Source: Bradyrhizobium xenonodulans (lineage in GTDB: Bacteria > Pseudomonadota > Alphaproteobacteria > Rhizobiales > Xanthobacteraceae). From it: 64,000 nt of DNA. The notes under the pieces were generated by a model. The model did not search any database. It was not told the DNA's origin and worked only from the letters and a program-made list of their open reading frames with translations. The position numbers and the translations under genes were made by a program. The number at the start of each line of letters is the position of its first letter. Position 1 is the stretch's first letter. This document shows, one piece after another, positions 17,065 to 26,643 of the stretch. The stretch spans positions 1,518,501 through 1,582,500 of the forward strand of contig NZ_CP089391.1 of the NCBI RefSeq assembly GCF_027594865.1, written 5' to 3'.

Positions 17065-17649
17065 ATGAAAACCACGCTGCTCAAATCCGAGGACTACACC
17101 CGCTCGCCCTGGAAGAACGGCGGCGGCATTTTCACCGATATCGCGGATGCGCATCGGGCAGGCAGCCCGGCGAAGGATTGGGATAGCCTGCTCTGGCGCT
17201 TCGCCGCGACGCCGATCGTGGCGCCCGGTCCGTTCTCCTTCATGCCGGGTATCGACCGCTTGCAGATGGTCGTCGGCGGACGCGGCCTGGTGCTGAAAGC
17301 CCCGGGACAGGACTTCGACGAACGTGAACCTTTTACGACGGTGCGCTTCACCGGCGAGCTCGAGATCGTGACCGCGCTCGAGGCGGGTCCCGTCGAGGTC
17401 GTGAACCTGATGGCGCGGCGCGGTGCGGCGGAGATCGAGCTTCTGGCGCTCCGGGAGCCCGGCGAGCGGGAGCTGTCCGCAGGCACGCATCTGGTCTACG
17501 CGGCGTGCGGCGAATGCCGCATCCGCGTCGACGACGAGGATTTTGCGATCCCCGGCGAGGGCACGCTGAAAGTCGAGCTCACCGCGGCCTCGAAGCTCGC
17601 GCTGGTGTCGGGTCTGGCGGTGCTGGGATCGATTCGGCTCACGGGCTAG
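17065..17649 (+). CDS. hutD: HutD/Ves family cupin-like protein
   Basis: 194 residues from the ATG at 17065; in-frame ATGs at 17041 and 17014 are alternatives, and none has a strong ribosome site. The family signature SPWKNGGGIFTDIA is at the start, followed by SLLWRFAATPIVAPGPFSFMPG, which is typical of HutD. HutD proteins are double-barrel cupin-like proteins associated with histidine utilisation, where they are thought to limit overload of the pathway. No other hut gene is nearby, so this copy is an orphan and its function is uncertain. Confidence 0.85.
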   Translation: MKTTLLKSEDYTRSPWKNGGGIFTDIADAHRAGSPAKDWDSLLWRFAATPIVAPGPFSFMPGIDRLQMVVGGRGLVLKAPGQDFDEREPFTTVRFTGELEIVTALEAGPVEVVNLMARRGAAEIELLALREPGERELSAGTHLVYAACGECRIRVDDEDFAIPGEGTLKVELTAASKLALVSGLAVLGSIRLTG

Positions 17650-17754
17650 CCCCCGCTCATCCTGCGCACAATCCGGGCAACTGGCCAGGTTGACGTCGCG
17701 CGGCCGGGGCACGATATCTGCCCTGATGCAGACCGCAGCTCCAAGGGGCAGGAT

Positions 17755-18945
17755 ATGACCGCGCCGGACAACAACGCCCCCACGCAAGCCGACAGCGTCG
17801 TCGACTGGTTGACCAACGGCACGCGCGACGAGCGCTTCGTCGACAATATCTTCGCGCAGATGTGCATCCGGCTCCAGCAGGCGGGGATTCCGCTGAAGCG
17901 CTCGACGCTTCACATCCTGATCCATCACCCGCAATGGCTGGGGGCCCGCATGATGTGGTCCGACGGGATGCGGGATGCGGAGATTGCACTGGTCGAATAC
18001 GACGTTCGCGAGCGGTCGGAATATATCGGCAGCGCCGCCAACGAAATCCATGACGGCGCCGCCGAGGTGCGCGAGCGGCTCGAGCAGGATGCCTCGCTCG
18101 GCCGCAAGCACGCTCTCTATGACGAGATGCGGGCGCGAGGCCTGACCGACTATGTGGCCTGGCCGCTCTACCACACGCTCGGCAAGCGCCACCTCGTCAC
18201 CTTCGCCACCGATCGTCCCGGCGGGTTCGATGATGCGCATATCGACGGCCTGAAGAAGCTGCTGCCGGTGCTGGCGCTGGTCAGCGAGATCCGCGTCAAG
18301 AACCGGCTGGCGCGCACGCTGCTCGAGACCTATGTCGGCGCCCATGCCGGCGAGCTCATCCTGGCCGGCGCTACGCGGCGCGGCACCGGCACGACGGTGC
18401 GCGCGGCGATCATGATCTGTGACTTGCGCGATTTCACCAAGATCTCCGACAACTGGCCGCGCGACGACGTCATCGATCTGCTCAACGATTATTTCGACGC
18501 GATGTCGGAGCCGATCGCACGGCACGGCGGCGAAATCCTGAAATTCATCGGCGACGGCCTGCTTGCCATCTTCCCGCTCAGCGCGCCCGATGCCTGCGCC
18601 AACCTGCTGCACGCCGTGACCGAGGCCCGCCAGGCCATGGCCGCGCTGAACGAGCGGAACAGTGCGACCGGCCGCGTGCCGCTGAACTACGGCATCGGCG
18701 TCCATGTCGGCGACGTCATGTACGGCAATATCGGATCAGCCAGCCGGCTCGACTTCACCGTGATCGGCCCGGCCGTCAACATGGCCTCCCGCCTCGAGGC
18801 TCTCACCAAGCAGCTGGGACGAACGGTGCTGCTGTCGCGCGCCTTCGCTGAACTGGTGGAGAAGCAGTTCGAGCTGGAGCACGTCGGCAAGCACGAGGTG
18901 CGCGGCTTCAGCGATCCGATCGAGCTGTTTGCGTATCACGGGTGA
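17755..18945 (+). CDS. Soluble class III adenylate/guanylate cyclase
   Basis: 396 residues with no membrane segment. The N-terminal 200 residues (LTNGTRDERFVDNIFAQMC, then HPQWLGARMMW and LVTFATDRPGGFDD) look like a GAF-type sensory region found in rhizobial cyclases. The catalytic domain follows from about residue 215, with metal aspartates in IMICDLRDFT and KFIGDGLLAIF. The usual GDAVN is GPAVN here, a variant common in this subgroup. An internal signal probably controls it. It stands alone between hutD and a convergent secreted protein. Confidence 0.9.
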   Translation: MTAPDNNAPTQADSVVDWLTNGTRDERFVDNIFAQMCIRLQQAGIPLKRSTLHILIHHPQWLGARMMWSDGMRDAEIALVEYDVRERSEYIGSAANEIHDGAAEVRERLEQDASLGRKHALYDEMRARGLTDYVAWPLYHTLGKRHLVTFATDRPGGFDDAHIDGLKKLLPVLALVSEIRVKNRLARTLLETYVGAHAGELILAGATRRGTGTTVRAAIMICDLRDFTKISDNWPRDDVIDLLNDYFDAMSEPIARHGGEILKFIGDGLLAIFPLSAPDACANLLHAVTEARQAMAALNERNSATGRVPLNYGIGVHVGDVMYGNIGSASRLDFTVIGPAVNMASRLEALTKQLGRTVLLSRAFAELVEKQFELEHVGKHEVRGFSDPIELFAYHG

Positions 18946-18980
18946 GGACACGCGCGGCCGTGCAGTCTGCCCGGTCGCGG

Positions 18981-19484
18981 CTATTGTTTTGCTCCGGTCC
19001 AGGTTCCGACGCATCCGTCGGATCGCTGGAATGTCCCGGAGCCGCCGCGGCCCGAAAACCGTCCGGACATGGTCCAGCTCAGGCCGCCTGCGGCTCCGGT
19101 TCCGGACGTGGCGCCGTTCGGGCTGACTTGACCGGTGCCGTATTGTCCCACCATCTTGCCGCTGGTGATGACGACAGCGTCGGTGGAGCCTGCGCAGGTC
19201 TTGCCGACGCTGGTCAGAACCCAGGCGCCGTCGAAATTGCCGCCGCCGCCGCCGCTCCTTTGCGGCGCGCGGCTCGGCTCTTCGGCCGCGGGCTTGCGTC
19301 GCGCCGGTCTGGAAGGCTCGGCGGCGGGAGGCGCCGCGCGCGTGCCGGACAGCGACTTCTCGTCATTGCCGATGCTGCCGCCGGCGCTCCCTGATTGCGC
19401 ACGCGCCATATCGGGCGAGGCGACGATGACGAGCGTGGCTGACAGCAGCGCGGCTTCACAAAAATATCGAATATGGTTTTGCAT
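18981..19484 (-). CDS. Hypothetical secreted protein
   Basis: 167 residues from the ATG at 19484, chosen because it begins a signal peptide (MQNHIRYFCEAALLSATLVIVASPDMARAQ). The reading frame extends much further upstream without protein-like character. The middle is rich in Pro, Ala, Arg and Gly (AAPPAAEPSRPARRKPAAEEP). The C-terminal 85 residues form a compact Gly/Ser/Thr-rich domain (FDGAWVLTSVGKTC, then WTMSGRFSG and DGCVGTW) with two cysteines that could form a disulfide. Its role is unknown; the sequence looks like a small periplasmic beta-rich domain on a flexible linker. Confidence 0.72.
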   Translation of the reverse strand: MQNHIRYFCEAALLSATLVIVASPDMARAQSGSAGGSIGNDEKSLSGTRAAPPAAEPSRPARRKPAAEEPSRAPQRSGGGGGNFDGAWVLTSVGKTCAGSTDAVVITSGKMVGQYGTGQVSPNGATSGTGAAGGLSWTMSGRFSGRGGSGTFQRSDGCVGTWTGAKQ

Positions 19485-19602
19485 ATGGCTTCTGGGTTTC
19501 AAATGAACTGGTTCTGACGGTGGATCGTATTGCCAATGCGTGAGTGTATCACTACGCTTGAGCTTGAGCAGCCCAAAGCTTCCTTCGGTCGGCCCCGCGT
19601 TC

Positions 19603-20400
19603 ATGCCTAAGTTTCTTCGCATCGGAATCCATTGGTCGAACGTATCAGGATACACGTCGAAGGCGTGGTGTGTCAGGCGCGTCGGCTCCGTGGTTTTCCT
19701 GAAATGGGGCGCCGTCGAGGTCCAGGGCGCAGGCGCCGGGCGCAAGGTTTACTGGACGCATCCTCCGCAGGAGAAGACCGTACGTTGCGGCACCGCGCAG
19801 CGCGCCCAGGACTACATGAAAGCCGCGATCGCGCGGCGTCGCAACCATCGTTATGAGCCGCTGGCCGGAGCCATCGCGCTCCAGCGCCGATCCGCCGTCG
19901 CCGGCGCCGAGCTCAAGCAGGCCCTCGCCACGATCCTGATCGTCGACATCGTCGGCTCCACGGCCAAAGCCGCAAAGCTCGGCGATGCGCGCTGGACCAA
20001 GGTGATGGGCCATTATTACGCCGCGGTCCGCAAGGAGCTGAAGAGTTCGCGCGGCAAGGAGGTCGTGACGACCGGCGACGGCGTGCTGGCGACGTTCAAG
20101 GCGCCGGTTGCCGGCATCAATTGCGCGGCCGCGATCCAGAAGGCCGTGCGCACGCTGGGGCTCGAGATCAGGGTGGGGCTGCATGCGGGCGAATACACGA
20201 TGAGCGGCGGCGAAATGGTCGGCCTCGCCTTTCACATCTGCACGCGTGTCGCCGCGAAGGCGCGCGCCGGCGAAGTGCTGGTCTCGAGCGCGGTCAAGGA
20301 CCTCCTGAAGGCGCAGTCCCAGATCCGCTTCGCCGACCACGGCAACCATCAGCTCAAGGGCGTGCCGGAGCGGTGGCGGCTGTACCGCGTCGAGGGGTGA
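19603..20400 (+). CDS. Class III cyclase with WGR-like N-terminal domain
   Basis: 265 residues from the ATG at 19603; the frame is open for 21 more codons. Residues about 1-88 resemble a WGR domain: a CVRRVGSVVFLKWGAVEV strand pair, then VYWTHPP, an alanine-rich helix and RYEPL. Residues about 107-260 are a class III cyclase core (ATILIVDIVGSTAKAAKLGD, then VVTTGDGVLATF and IRVGLHAGEY). The catalytic core is the short form typical of one-domain bacterial adenylate cyclases. WGR domains elsewhere bind nucleic acid or sense damage in PARP-type proteins, so the fusion is unusual. Function is inferred only. Confidence 0.75.
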   Translation: MPKFLRIGIHWSNVSGYTSKAWCVRRVGSVVFLKWGAVEVQGAGAGRKVYWTHPPQEKTVRCGTAQRAQDYMKAAIARRRNHRYEPLAGAIALQRRSAVAGAELKQALATILIVDIVGSTAKAAKLGDARWTKVMGHYYAAVRKELKSSRGKEVVTTGDGVLATFKAPVAGINCAAAIQKAVRTLGLEIRVGLHAGEYTMSGGEMVGLAFHICTRVAAKARAGEVLVSSAVKDLLKAQSQIRFADHGNHQLKGVPERWRLYRVEG

Positions 20401-20406
20401 GGGGCC

Positions 20407-20907
20407 TCAAAGCTCCCTTCCGATCAAACGGTCCAGCGAGAGCTGCCCGCCGCCCCGAAACGAGATGTGCAGCGCGACGAGGCCCATCAGGAACGGGTAC
20501 TCCATGCCGCGATCGATCCAGGCCCATTTGGGATAATGGATCAGGCAGATCATCGCCATCTGCACCGCGACCATCGGTGCGATCAGCCGGGTGAACAGTC
20601 CCGCGGCGAGCATGACGGCGCCGAACGTTTCCAGCAGCATTACGACATAGCCGAACAGCACCGGCGCCGGAAAATGCAGCGTGTTCGTGATGAAATTCAC
20701 CGAACTCGCGAATGGATTGGCCATGGCGCCGTGGGATTCGCCGAGCAGCTTCGGCAGGCCGTGCGTGAGCAGGATCAACCCGAAGGTGACGCGCAGGAGC
20801 GCATAGGACGCCGGATTTGCGATCTCGTAGAACTGGCGCAGGCCCGGCAATAGCAGCGGTGTTGGGGCGCGTCGCTGAGCCAGGCCGGTCATCGCATCGC
20901 TCCTCAT
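20407..20907 (-). CDS. DoxX family membrane protein
   Basis: 166 residues with GAGGGAG before the ATG at 20907. There are four predicted membrane segments (YALLRVTFGLILLTHGL, VLFGYVVMLLETFGAVMLAAGL, MVAVQMAMICLIHY, PFLMGLVALHISF). LRVTFGLILLTHGLPKL is the DoxX signature. It is a separate, single gene and not part of the bufferin operon, though it is the same family as bufD. DoxX proteins are small inner-membrane proteins linked to redox processes; the role here is unknown. Confidence 0.85.
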   Translation of the reverse strand: MRSDAMTGLAQRRAPTPLLLPGLRQFYEIANPASYALLRVTFGLILLTHGLPKLLGESHGAMANPFASSVNFITNTLHFPAPVLFGYVVMLLETFGAVMLAAGLFTRLIAPMVAVQMAMICLIHYPKWAWIDRGMEYPFLMGLVALHISFRGGGQLSLDRLIGREL

Positions 20908-21093
20908 GTCGTTCTCCCTCTGATGATGGGGATACTAGACGGCGCCGCCCGCCGGATAATCTCGGCTGACTTGGCTTCACTATTCGATCGGGGCGAACAA
21001 TGCGGTCGATTGCGCCAGCTGGATACGGGGTCAGCTTCGCACAAGCGGGCCTTGGGATAGTCGCGCCCAGTTTAGGTTCAGGGAGATTCTGCA

Positions 21094-21939
21094 ATGCCTA
21101 TCGCGGGGCAAAAGCTGGCCTTTGTCTTGGCCGCGTCCAGTCATGGAACGATGATCGTCAATCGATTCGACTATCGCATGGTCAGTTCCGACCGCGGCTA
21201 CGGCGTGGGGTTTCAGATCCTCGAAACGGCCGCTTTCGACCCGGGCGAAGTCAAGGCAGCGCTCGAATTGCTGGCATTGCGTCGGCGGCACCACGGTGAC
21301 GGCGTGATCGCCATCGACTGTGGCGCGAATATCGGCGTGCACGCGATCGAATGGGCCTCGTCGATGACGGGCTGGGGGTCGGTGATTGCGATCGAAGCCC
21401 AGGAACGGATCTACTATGCGCTGGCGGGCAACATTGCCATCAACAACTGCTTCAATGCGTTGGCGGTGCATGCGGCCGTTTCCTCCGAACCCGGCACGAT
21501 GCAAATTCCAAATCCGAACTATCTGACGCCTTCCAGCTTCGGCAGCCTGGAATTGCGGCACCGCGCGGGCAACGAATTCATCGGTCAGTCGATCAACTAT
21601 ACCGACAACACCGTCCCCATCCAGAAGATGACGCTGGATGAGCTCAACCTGCCACGAGTCGATTTCATCAAGATCGATATCGAGGGAATGGAAATGGAGG
21701 CTCTTGCGGGCGCGCGGGAGACGATCAAGACGTATCGCCCGATCCTGTTGATCGAAAAGATCAAGACGGATAGCCGGCAGCTCGAGCAGTGGCTGCGGGA
21801 CAACGGCTACCAGTGCCTGGCTCTCGGCATCAACATCCTCGCAGTCCATCAAAGCGATGCGAGCTTGAACGATATCAACGGACTTCAAGGCGCCGGCCAG
21901 CATGCTGAAGCACGCGGCCTTGCGGTGGCAAACGTCTAG
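21094..21939 (+). CDS. FkbM family SAM-dependent methyltransferase
   Basis: 281 residues with CAGGGAG upstream of the ATG. The SAM loop is VIAIDCGANIGVHAIEWA. The FkbM C-terminal motif VDFIKIDIEGMEMEALAGA is complete, followed by RPILLIEKI. FkbM enzymes O-methylate sugars and polyketides. The gene converges on the large TPR-glycosyltransferase gene with a gap of 189 bases, so a role in methylating a surface glycan made with that protein is a reasonable guess. Confidence 0.9.
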   Translation: MPIAGQKLAFVLAASSHGTMIVNRFDYRMVSSDRGYGVGFQILETAAFDPGEVKAALELLALRRRHHGDGVIAIDCGANIGVHAIEWASSMTGWGSVIAIEAQERIYYALAGNIAINNCFNALAVHAAVSSEPGTMQIPNPNYLTPSSFGSLELRHRAGNEFIGQSINYTDNTVPIQKMTLDELNLPRVDFIKIDIEGMEMEALAGARETIKTYRPILLIEKIKTDSRQLEQWLRDNGYQCLALGINILAVHQSDASLNDINGLQGAGQHAEARGLAVANV

Positions 21940-22081
21940 GCCATCCCGGCAGTTCGCAACGTCTCGCAGCATCCTCCTCGGCGAACTTCGGGTTCGCCAG
22001 GTGCTGCGAATTTGCGTTTCCAATACCGATCTTGGTTCAGATGTCTGCTTGAAGGACGCCTCTGAACCCCACGCCAGAGCA

Positions 22082-22116
22082 TGATCCGGAAAAGTGCGGA
22101 GCGGTTTTCCGGATCA
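22082..22116. repeat. Palindromic repeat between convergent genes
   Basis: TGATCCGGAAAA and TTTTCCGGATCA flank an 11-base loop. This is a dispersed palindrome familiar from rhizobial intergenic DNA. It sits between the ends of the FkbM and TPR-glycosyltransferase genes and could stop transcription from both sides. Confidence 0.75.
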
Positions 22117-22128
22117 CCTCATCGCGCC

Positions 22129-25100
22129 TTAGTCCGCGCCGATCATCCTTTTCGCAGGACTCCAGCCAGCAACGAATTTGCGCAGTTCGGTGTGCACCTG
22201 CGCGATGACGCCCGACCATTCGCGCGTCGTGTCTTGCCTGAACAGCTTCATGGACGAATACCACGGGCTGTCGTCGCGGTTGAGCATCCAGCGCCAATCC
22301 GGGCTGAATGGCAGCATCGTCCAGACCGGAACGCCCAGCGCACCGGCGAGGTGAACGACGCTGGTGTCGACCGAGATCACCACATCGAGACAGGACACCA
22401 GCGCCGCCGTGTCGGTGAAATCCGTCAGCTGCTCCGTCAGGTCGACGATATCAGGACGTTCGCCGAGGAAAGCGCGATCCTGGTCGCGGACGCCCTTCTG
22501 CAGGCTGACGAACTGGACGTCGCAATCCAGCAGTGGCGCCAGCGTGCGCAGGGCCATCGACCGGTTGTGATCGTTCTTGTGATCCGGATTTCCCGACCAG
22601 ACGAGACCGACGCGCAAGCGATTGCGCCGGCCGGTCCGGTCTTCAAGCCGGACATCAAGCTGGTCTTGCCACGCCTTCACGCGCTCAGCCGGGGGCGCAG
22701 GAAGGTACGCCTGCGCGAACGGGATCGTACCGAGCCGCGTCCCGAACACGCGTGGCAAAGTTCCAAGAGGACAGTGCAGGTCGAACGCCAGCGACGTCGC
22801 AGACGGTCGGCCAATGCAATTTGCGACGCCGGACACCCCGGCCAGTAGCCGCTGAATCGGAGGCTGGACCTCCAGGATCACGCGAGCTCCGAGCGCGGCC
22901 ACCATGGGCACGTAGCGCGCGAACTGGATTGCGTCGCCCAATCCCTCATCGGCGTGAAGCAATATGGTTTTGCCTTCGATCGGCAGGTCACCAAGCCAAA
23001 GCGGCTTAGAAAAACCGCGATCGAGCAAACCGACAGGAAGCTTCCAGCGCTGTTCGCGCCCAGGCCAGCCTCGCTCGAAGTCTCCGGTCAGCAACTGAAG
23101 CGTCGCCAGATTATAGGTCGTCGGCGTGTGGTTTGGATCGACCACCAGGGATCTGTGAAAGGTCGCGAAAGCTTCATCGAGCAATTGCAGCTTCACCAAT
23201 GCCAACGCCTTGTTGTTGAGCACTGCAGTGAAATCCGGTCGAAGTTCAAGCGCCCGATCGAAACGCGCCAGGGCCTGATCCATCCGGCCAAGCCTGGAAT
23301 GAAGCAGGCCAAGGTTGTTGTGCGTTTCCGGCAGGCCGGGGTCCAGCGCAATCGACTTCGTGTAGTCCGCCTCCGCTTCCTCGAACCGGTTCGCCTCCTG
23401 GAGGCAAACGCCGCGCATTTGATACAGAAGTGCGGAATTCGGGTTCAGTTTCTCGGCTGCGTTGAAGCGTTCCAGGGCTTCCGCATACCGGCCGAGATTG
23501 AACAGCTGTTCGCCGCTTCTGTTCGCTGCGGCCAGGATTTGCGGATCGAGTTTCGGCGCCTGCTGGACGTGCGGCTCCGCCTCTCCCGTGCGCTTGAGCT
23601 GCTGGAGCAGGCTGCCGAGGGAATTCGAGCGGACTGCATCCAGTGATATCGGCGGCAAGGCCCTGTTCTGGTGTTGCCGCGCTCCCGACCGCCAGCTGGA
23701 AACCTGGCCGTCCAGCTCGCGGCGAACGCTGTCCACGACGCCGGCCCAGTCGCCTCGCGTCGATTGCCTGAATAGCCTCATGGACTGATACCACGGGCTG
23801 TCGTCGCGGTTGAGCATCCAGCGCCAATCCGGGCTGAATGGCACCATCGTCCAGACCGGAATGCCCAGCGCGCCGGTGAGGTGAACGACGCTGGTGTCGA
23901 CCGAGATCACCAGATCGAGACAGGACACCAGCGCCGCCGTGTCGGTGAAATCCTTCAGCTGTTCCGTCAGGTCGAGGATATCGGGGCATTCGCGGAGGAA
24001 GGCCCGGTCCTGGTCCCGGATGCCTTTTTGCAGGCTGACGAACTGGACGTCGCAATCCAGCAGAGGCGCCAGCGTGCGCAGCGCCATCGATCGGTTGCTG
24101 TCGTTCTTGTGATCCGGATTTCCCGACCAGACGAGACCGACGCGCAGGCGATTGCGGGGCCCGAGCCGGTCTTCCCAGGCCTTCACGCGCTCCGCCGGGG
24201 GCGCGGGAAGGTAGGCTTGCGCGAACGGAATCGTATCGAGCCGCGTCCTGAACGCCAGCGGCAGGCTTCCAAGCGCACAGTGCAGGTCGAACGCCAGCGC
24301 CGTTCCGGAGACGTCGCCGATACAGGTCGCAACGCCGGGGATGCCGCTCAGAAGCTGCTGGATCGGAGGCTGCACCGCCAGGATGACGCGCGCCCCGAGC
24401 GCGGCCACCATGGGCACATAGCGCGCGAACTGGATGGAGTCGCCCAATCCCTCGTCGCAATAAAGCAATATGCTCTTGCCTTCGATCGGCTGGTCACCGA
24501 GCCAGGAGGGGCTGGAAAAGCCGCGCGTGATGGTGCTGAGCGACGGCCGGGCCTCGCGTCCCGGCCAGCCCCGCTCGAGATCCCCGGTCAAGAGCTGAAG
24601 CAGCGCGAAATTGAAGATCGTCGGCGCGCGGTTCGGTTCGATCGCGAGCGATCTGTCGAGGGTCGCGAAGGCTTCATCCAGCCTTTGCAGCTCCAGCAAT
24701 ATCCAGGCCTTGTTGGACAGTGCTGCGGTGAAATCCGGACGAAGTTCGAGCGCGCGATCGAGGCTCGCCAGAGCCTGCTCCATCCGGCCCAATTTCGAAT
24801 GCAGCGTGCCGAGGTTGCTGTGCGTTTCCGCAAGATCCGGGTCCAGCGCAATCGACCTGTTGTAGTCGGCCTCCGCTTCCTCGAGCCGGTTCGCCTCCTG
24901 GAGGCACATGCCGCGTATCTGATACAGGGCTGCGGAGTTCGGATTCAGTTTCACGGCTGCGTTGAAGCAGTCCAGCGCTTCCGCATGCCGGCCGAGTTCG
25001 AGCAGCAGCCTGCCGCAGCTGGTCGCCGCCTCCAGATATTGCGGACGGAGTTTCAGCGCCTGCTGGAAATGCAGCACGGCCTCGTCCGTGCGCCCGAGCT

Positions 25101-26643
25101 GCCAGTGCTGATCGCCGAGGTAATGCGCGAGCAGCGCATCCTGTGGCGCGGGCGAGGACGCCCTGCTCTGGTGGTGCCGTGTGTCCGGCCGCCCTGCGGC
25201 AACCAGCCCCTCGAGCTCGCGGCGAACGCAGTCCACGACGCCGGCCCAGTCGCCCCTTTCTGGCTGCCGGAACAGCATCATGGACGAATACCACGGGCTG
25301 TCGTCGCGGCTCAGCAACCAGCGCCAATCCGGGTTGAAAGGCAACATGGTCCAGACCGGAACGCCCAGCGCGCCGGCGAGGTGAACGACGCTGGTGTCGG
25401 CCGAGATCACCAGATCGAGGCAGGACATCAGCGCCGCGGTTTCGCTGAAATCCGTGAGCTGTTCGGTCAGGTCGACGATGTCCGGACGTTCGCCGAGGAA
25501 GGCGCGATCCTGCTCGCGGACGCCCTTTTGCAGGCTGACGAACTGGACGTCGCAATCCAGCAGCGGGGCGAGCGTTCGCAGCGCCATCGACCGGTTGTGA
25601 TCGTTGTTGTGATCCGGATTTCCCGACCAGACGAGACCAACGCGCAAGCGATCGCGCCGGCCGCTCCCGTCTTCAAGCCGGACATCAAGCTGGTCTTGCC
25701 AGGCCTTCACACGCGCCGCCGGCGGCGCCGGAAGGTACCCTTGCGCGAACGGGATCGTGTCGAGCCGCGTCCCGAATGCCAGCGGCAGGCTGCCGAGCGG
25801 ACAATGCAGGTCGAACGACAGCGCGCCCGTGGACGCGCGGTCGACGCACCTTGCGACACCAGCGATACCGCTCAGAAGCTGCTGGACCGGAAGCGGGACC
25901 TCCAGGATGACCTGAGCCCCGAGCGCGGCGACGATGGGGATATAGCGCGCGAACTGGATTGCATCGCCCAATCCCTCGTCGGCATGAAGCAGGATGGTCT
26001 TGCCTTCGAGCGGCTGGTCGCGAAGCCAGAGCGGGCAGGCAAAGCCGCGCTCGACGAGGCCGAGACCCGCCTTCCAGCGAGCCTCGCGTCCCTGCCAGCC
26101 CCGCTCGAAATCGCCGGTCAGCATCTGAAGCAGCGCGAGATTCCACACCGTGTGCGCATTGCTCGGATCGAGCGCCAGCGACTTGCGAAAGGCCGCGAAA
26201 GCGTCGTCGAGCAATTGGAGGCTCCACAACGCCCGTGCCTTCTCGTTGAGCGCTGCGGGAAAATTCGGACGAAGGGCGAGGGCGCGATCGATGCTCGCCA
26301 GGGCCTGCTCCATCCGGCCAAATCTCGAATGAAGCGTGCCGAGGTTCTTGTGCGTCTCGGCCTCGCCGGGGTTCAGCGCAATGGATCTCTCGAAGTCGGC
26401 CTGCGCCTCCCCGAACCGGCCGAGCCGCTGCAAGCAAAGGCCGCGCGTCTGATACAGGGCCGCGACGCCGGGATTGTGCTTCGCGAACAGGTTGAAGCAG
26501 TCCAGGGCTTCGGCATACCGGCCGAGATCAAACAGCGATTTGCCCTGTTTTGCGGCCTCCAGGCTTTGCCTCGTGGCCTCCAGGTTCTGCGGTGCGATCT
26601 TGTGGGATTGTTTGGCCGCGGCCCGGCGCTCTTGACGATTCAT
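22129..26643 (-). CDS. Giant protein with three tandem TPR-glycosyltransferase units
   Basis: 1504 residues. Each of three units of about 500 residues has a run of TPRs (for example GRYAEALDCFN and PDLAETHSNLGTLHSKLGR) followed by a GT9/heptosyltransferase-like domain. The latter shows RVGLVWSGNPDH, RSMALRTLAPLL, FVSLQKG and the nucleotide-sugar-site pattern DTSVVHLAGALGVPVWTM. The same DNA segment recurs at about 22249, 23779 and 25279, giving periods of 1530 and 1500 bases, so the gene grew by in-frame tandem duplication. Spacing and sequence have drifted between copies, and all three keep the key motifs. It likely acts in the cytoplasm on a surface glycan or protein; substrate unknown. Confidence 0.88.
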   Translation of the reverse strand: MNRQERRAAAKQSHKIAPQNLEATRQSLEAAKQGKSLFDLGRYAEALDCFNLFAKHNPGVAALYQTRGLCLQRLGRFGEAQADFERSIALNPGEAETHKNLGTLHSRFGRMEQALASIDRALALRPNFPAALNEKARALWSLQLLDDAFAAFRKSLALDPSNAHTVWNLALLQMLTGDFERGWQGREARWKAGLGLVERGFACPLWLRDQPLEGKTILLHADEGLGDAIQFARYIPIVAALGAQVILEVPLPVQQLLSGIAGVARCVDRASTGALSFDLHCPLGSLPLAFGTRLDTIPFAQGYLPAPPAARVKAWQDQLDVRLEDGSGRRDRLRVGLVWSGNPDHNNDHNRSMALRTLAPLLDCDVQFVSLQKGVREQDRAFLGERPDIVDLTEQLTDFSETAALMSCLDLVISADTSVVHLAGALGVPVWTMLPFNPDWRWLLSRDDSPWYSSMMLFRQPERGDWAGVVDCVRRELEGLVAAGRPDTRHHQSRASSPAPQDALLAHYLGDQHWQLGRTDEAVLHFQQALKLRPQYLEAATSCGRLLLELGRHAEALDCFNAAVKLNPNSAALYQIRGMCLQEANRLEEAEADYNRSIALDPDLAETHSNLGTLHSKLGRMEQALASLDRALELRPDFTAALSNKAWILLELQRLDEAFATLDRSLAIEPNRAPTIFNFALLQLLTGDLERGWPGREARPSLSTITRGFSSPSWLGDQPIEGKSILLYCDEGLGDSIQFARYVPMVAALGARVILAVQPPIQQLLSGIPGVATCIGDVSGTALAFDLHCALGSLPLAFRTRLDTIPFAQAYLPAPPAERVKAWEDRLGPRNRLRVGLVWSGNPDHKNDSNRSMALRTLAPLLDCDVQFVSLQKGIRDQDRAFLRECPDILDLTEQLKDFTDTAALVSCLDLVISVDTSVVHLTGALGIPVWTMVPFSPDWRWMLNRDDSPWYQSMRLFRQSTRGDWAGVVDSVRRELDGQVSSWRSGARQHQNRALPPISLDAVRSNSLGSLLQQLKRTGEAEPHVQQAPKLDPQILAAANRSGEQLFNLGRYAEALERFNAAEKLNPNSALLYQMRGVCLQEANRFEEAEADYTKSIALDPGLPETHNNLGLLHSRLGRMDQALARFDRALELRPDFTAVLNNKALALVKLQLLDEAFATFHRSLVVDPNHTPTTYNLATLQLLTGDFERGWPGREQRWKLPVGLLDRGFSKPLWLGDLPIEGKTILLHADEGLGDAIQFARYVPMVAALGARVILEVQPPIQRLLAGVSGVANCIGRPSATSLAFDLHCPLGTLPRVFGTRLGTIPFAQAYLPAPPAERVKAWQDQLDVRLEDRTGRRNRLRVGLVWSGNPDHKNDHNRSMALRTLAPLLDCDVQFVSLQKGVRDQDRAFLGERPDIVDLTEQLTDFTDTAALVSCLDVVISVDTSVVHLAGALGVPVWTMLPFSPDWRWMLNRDDSPWYSSMKLFRQDTTREWSGVIAQVHTELRKFVAGWSPAKRMIGAD

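Noticed and set aside
22129..26643. Possible assembly artefact behind the three tandem units
   Set aside because: Units have diverged and differ in period (1530 and 1500 bases), which an assembly error would not produce.
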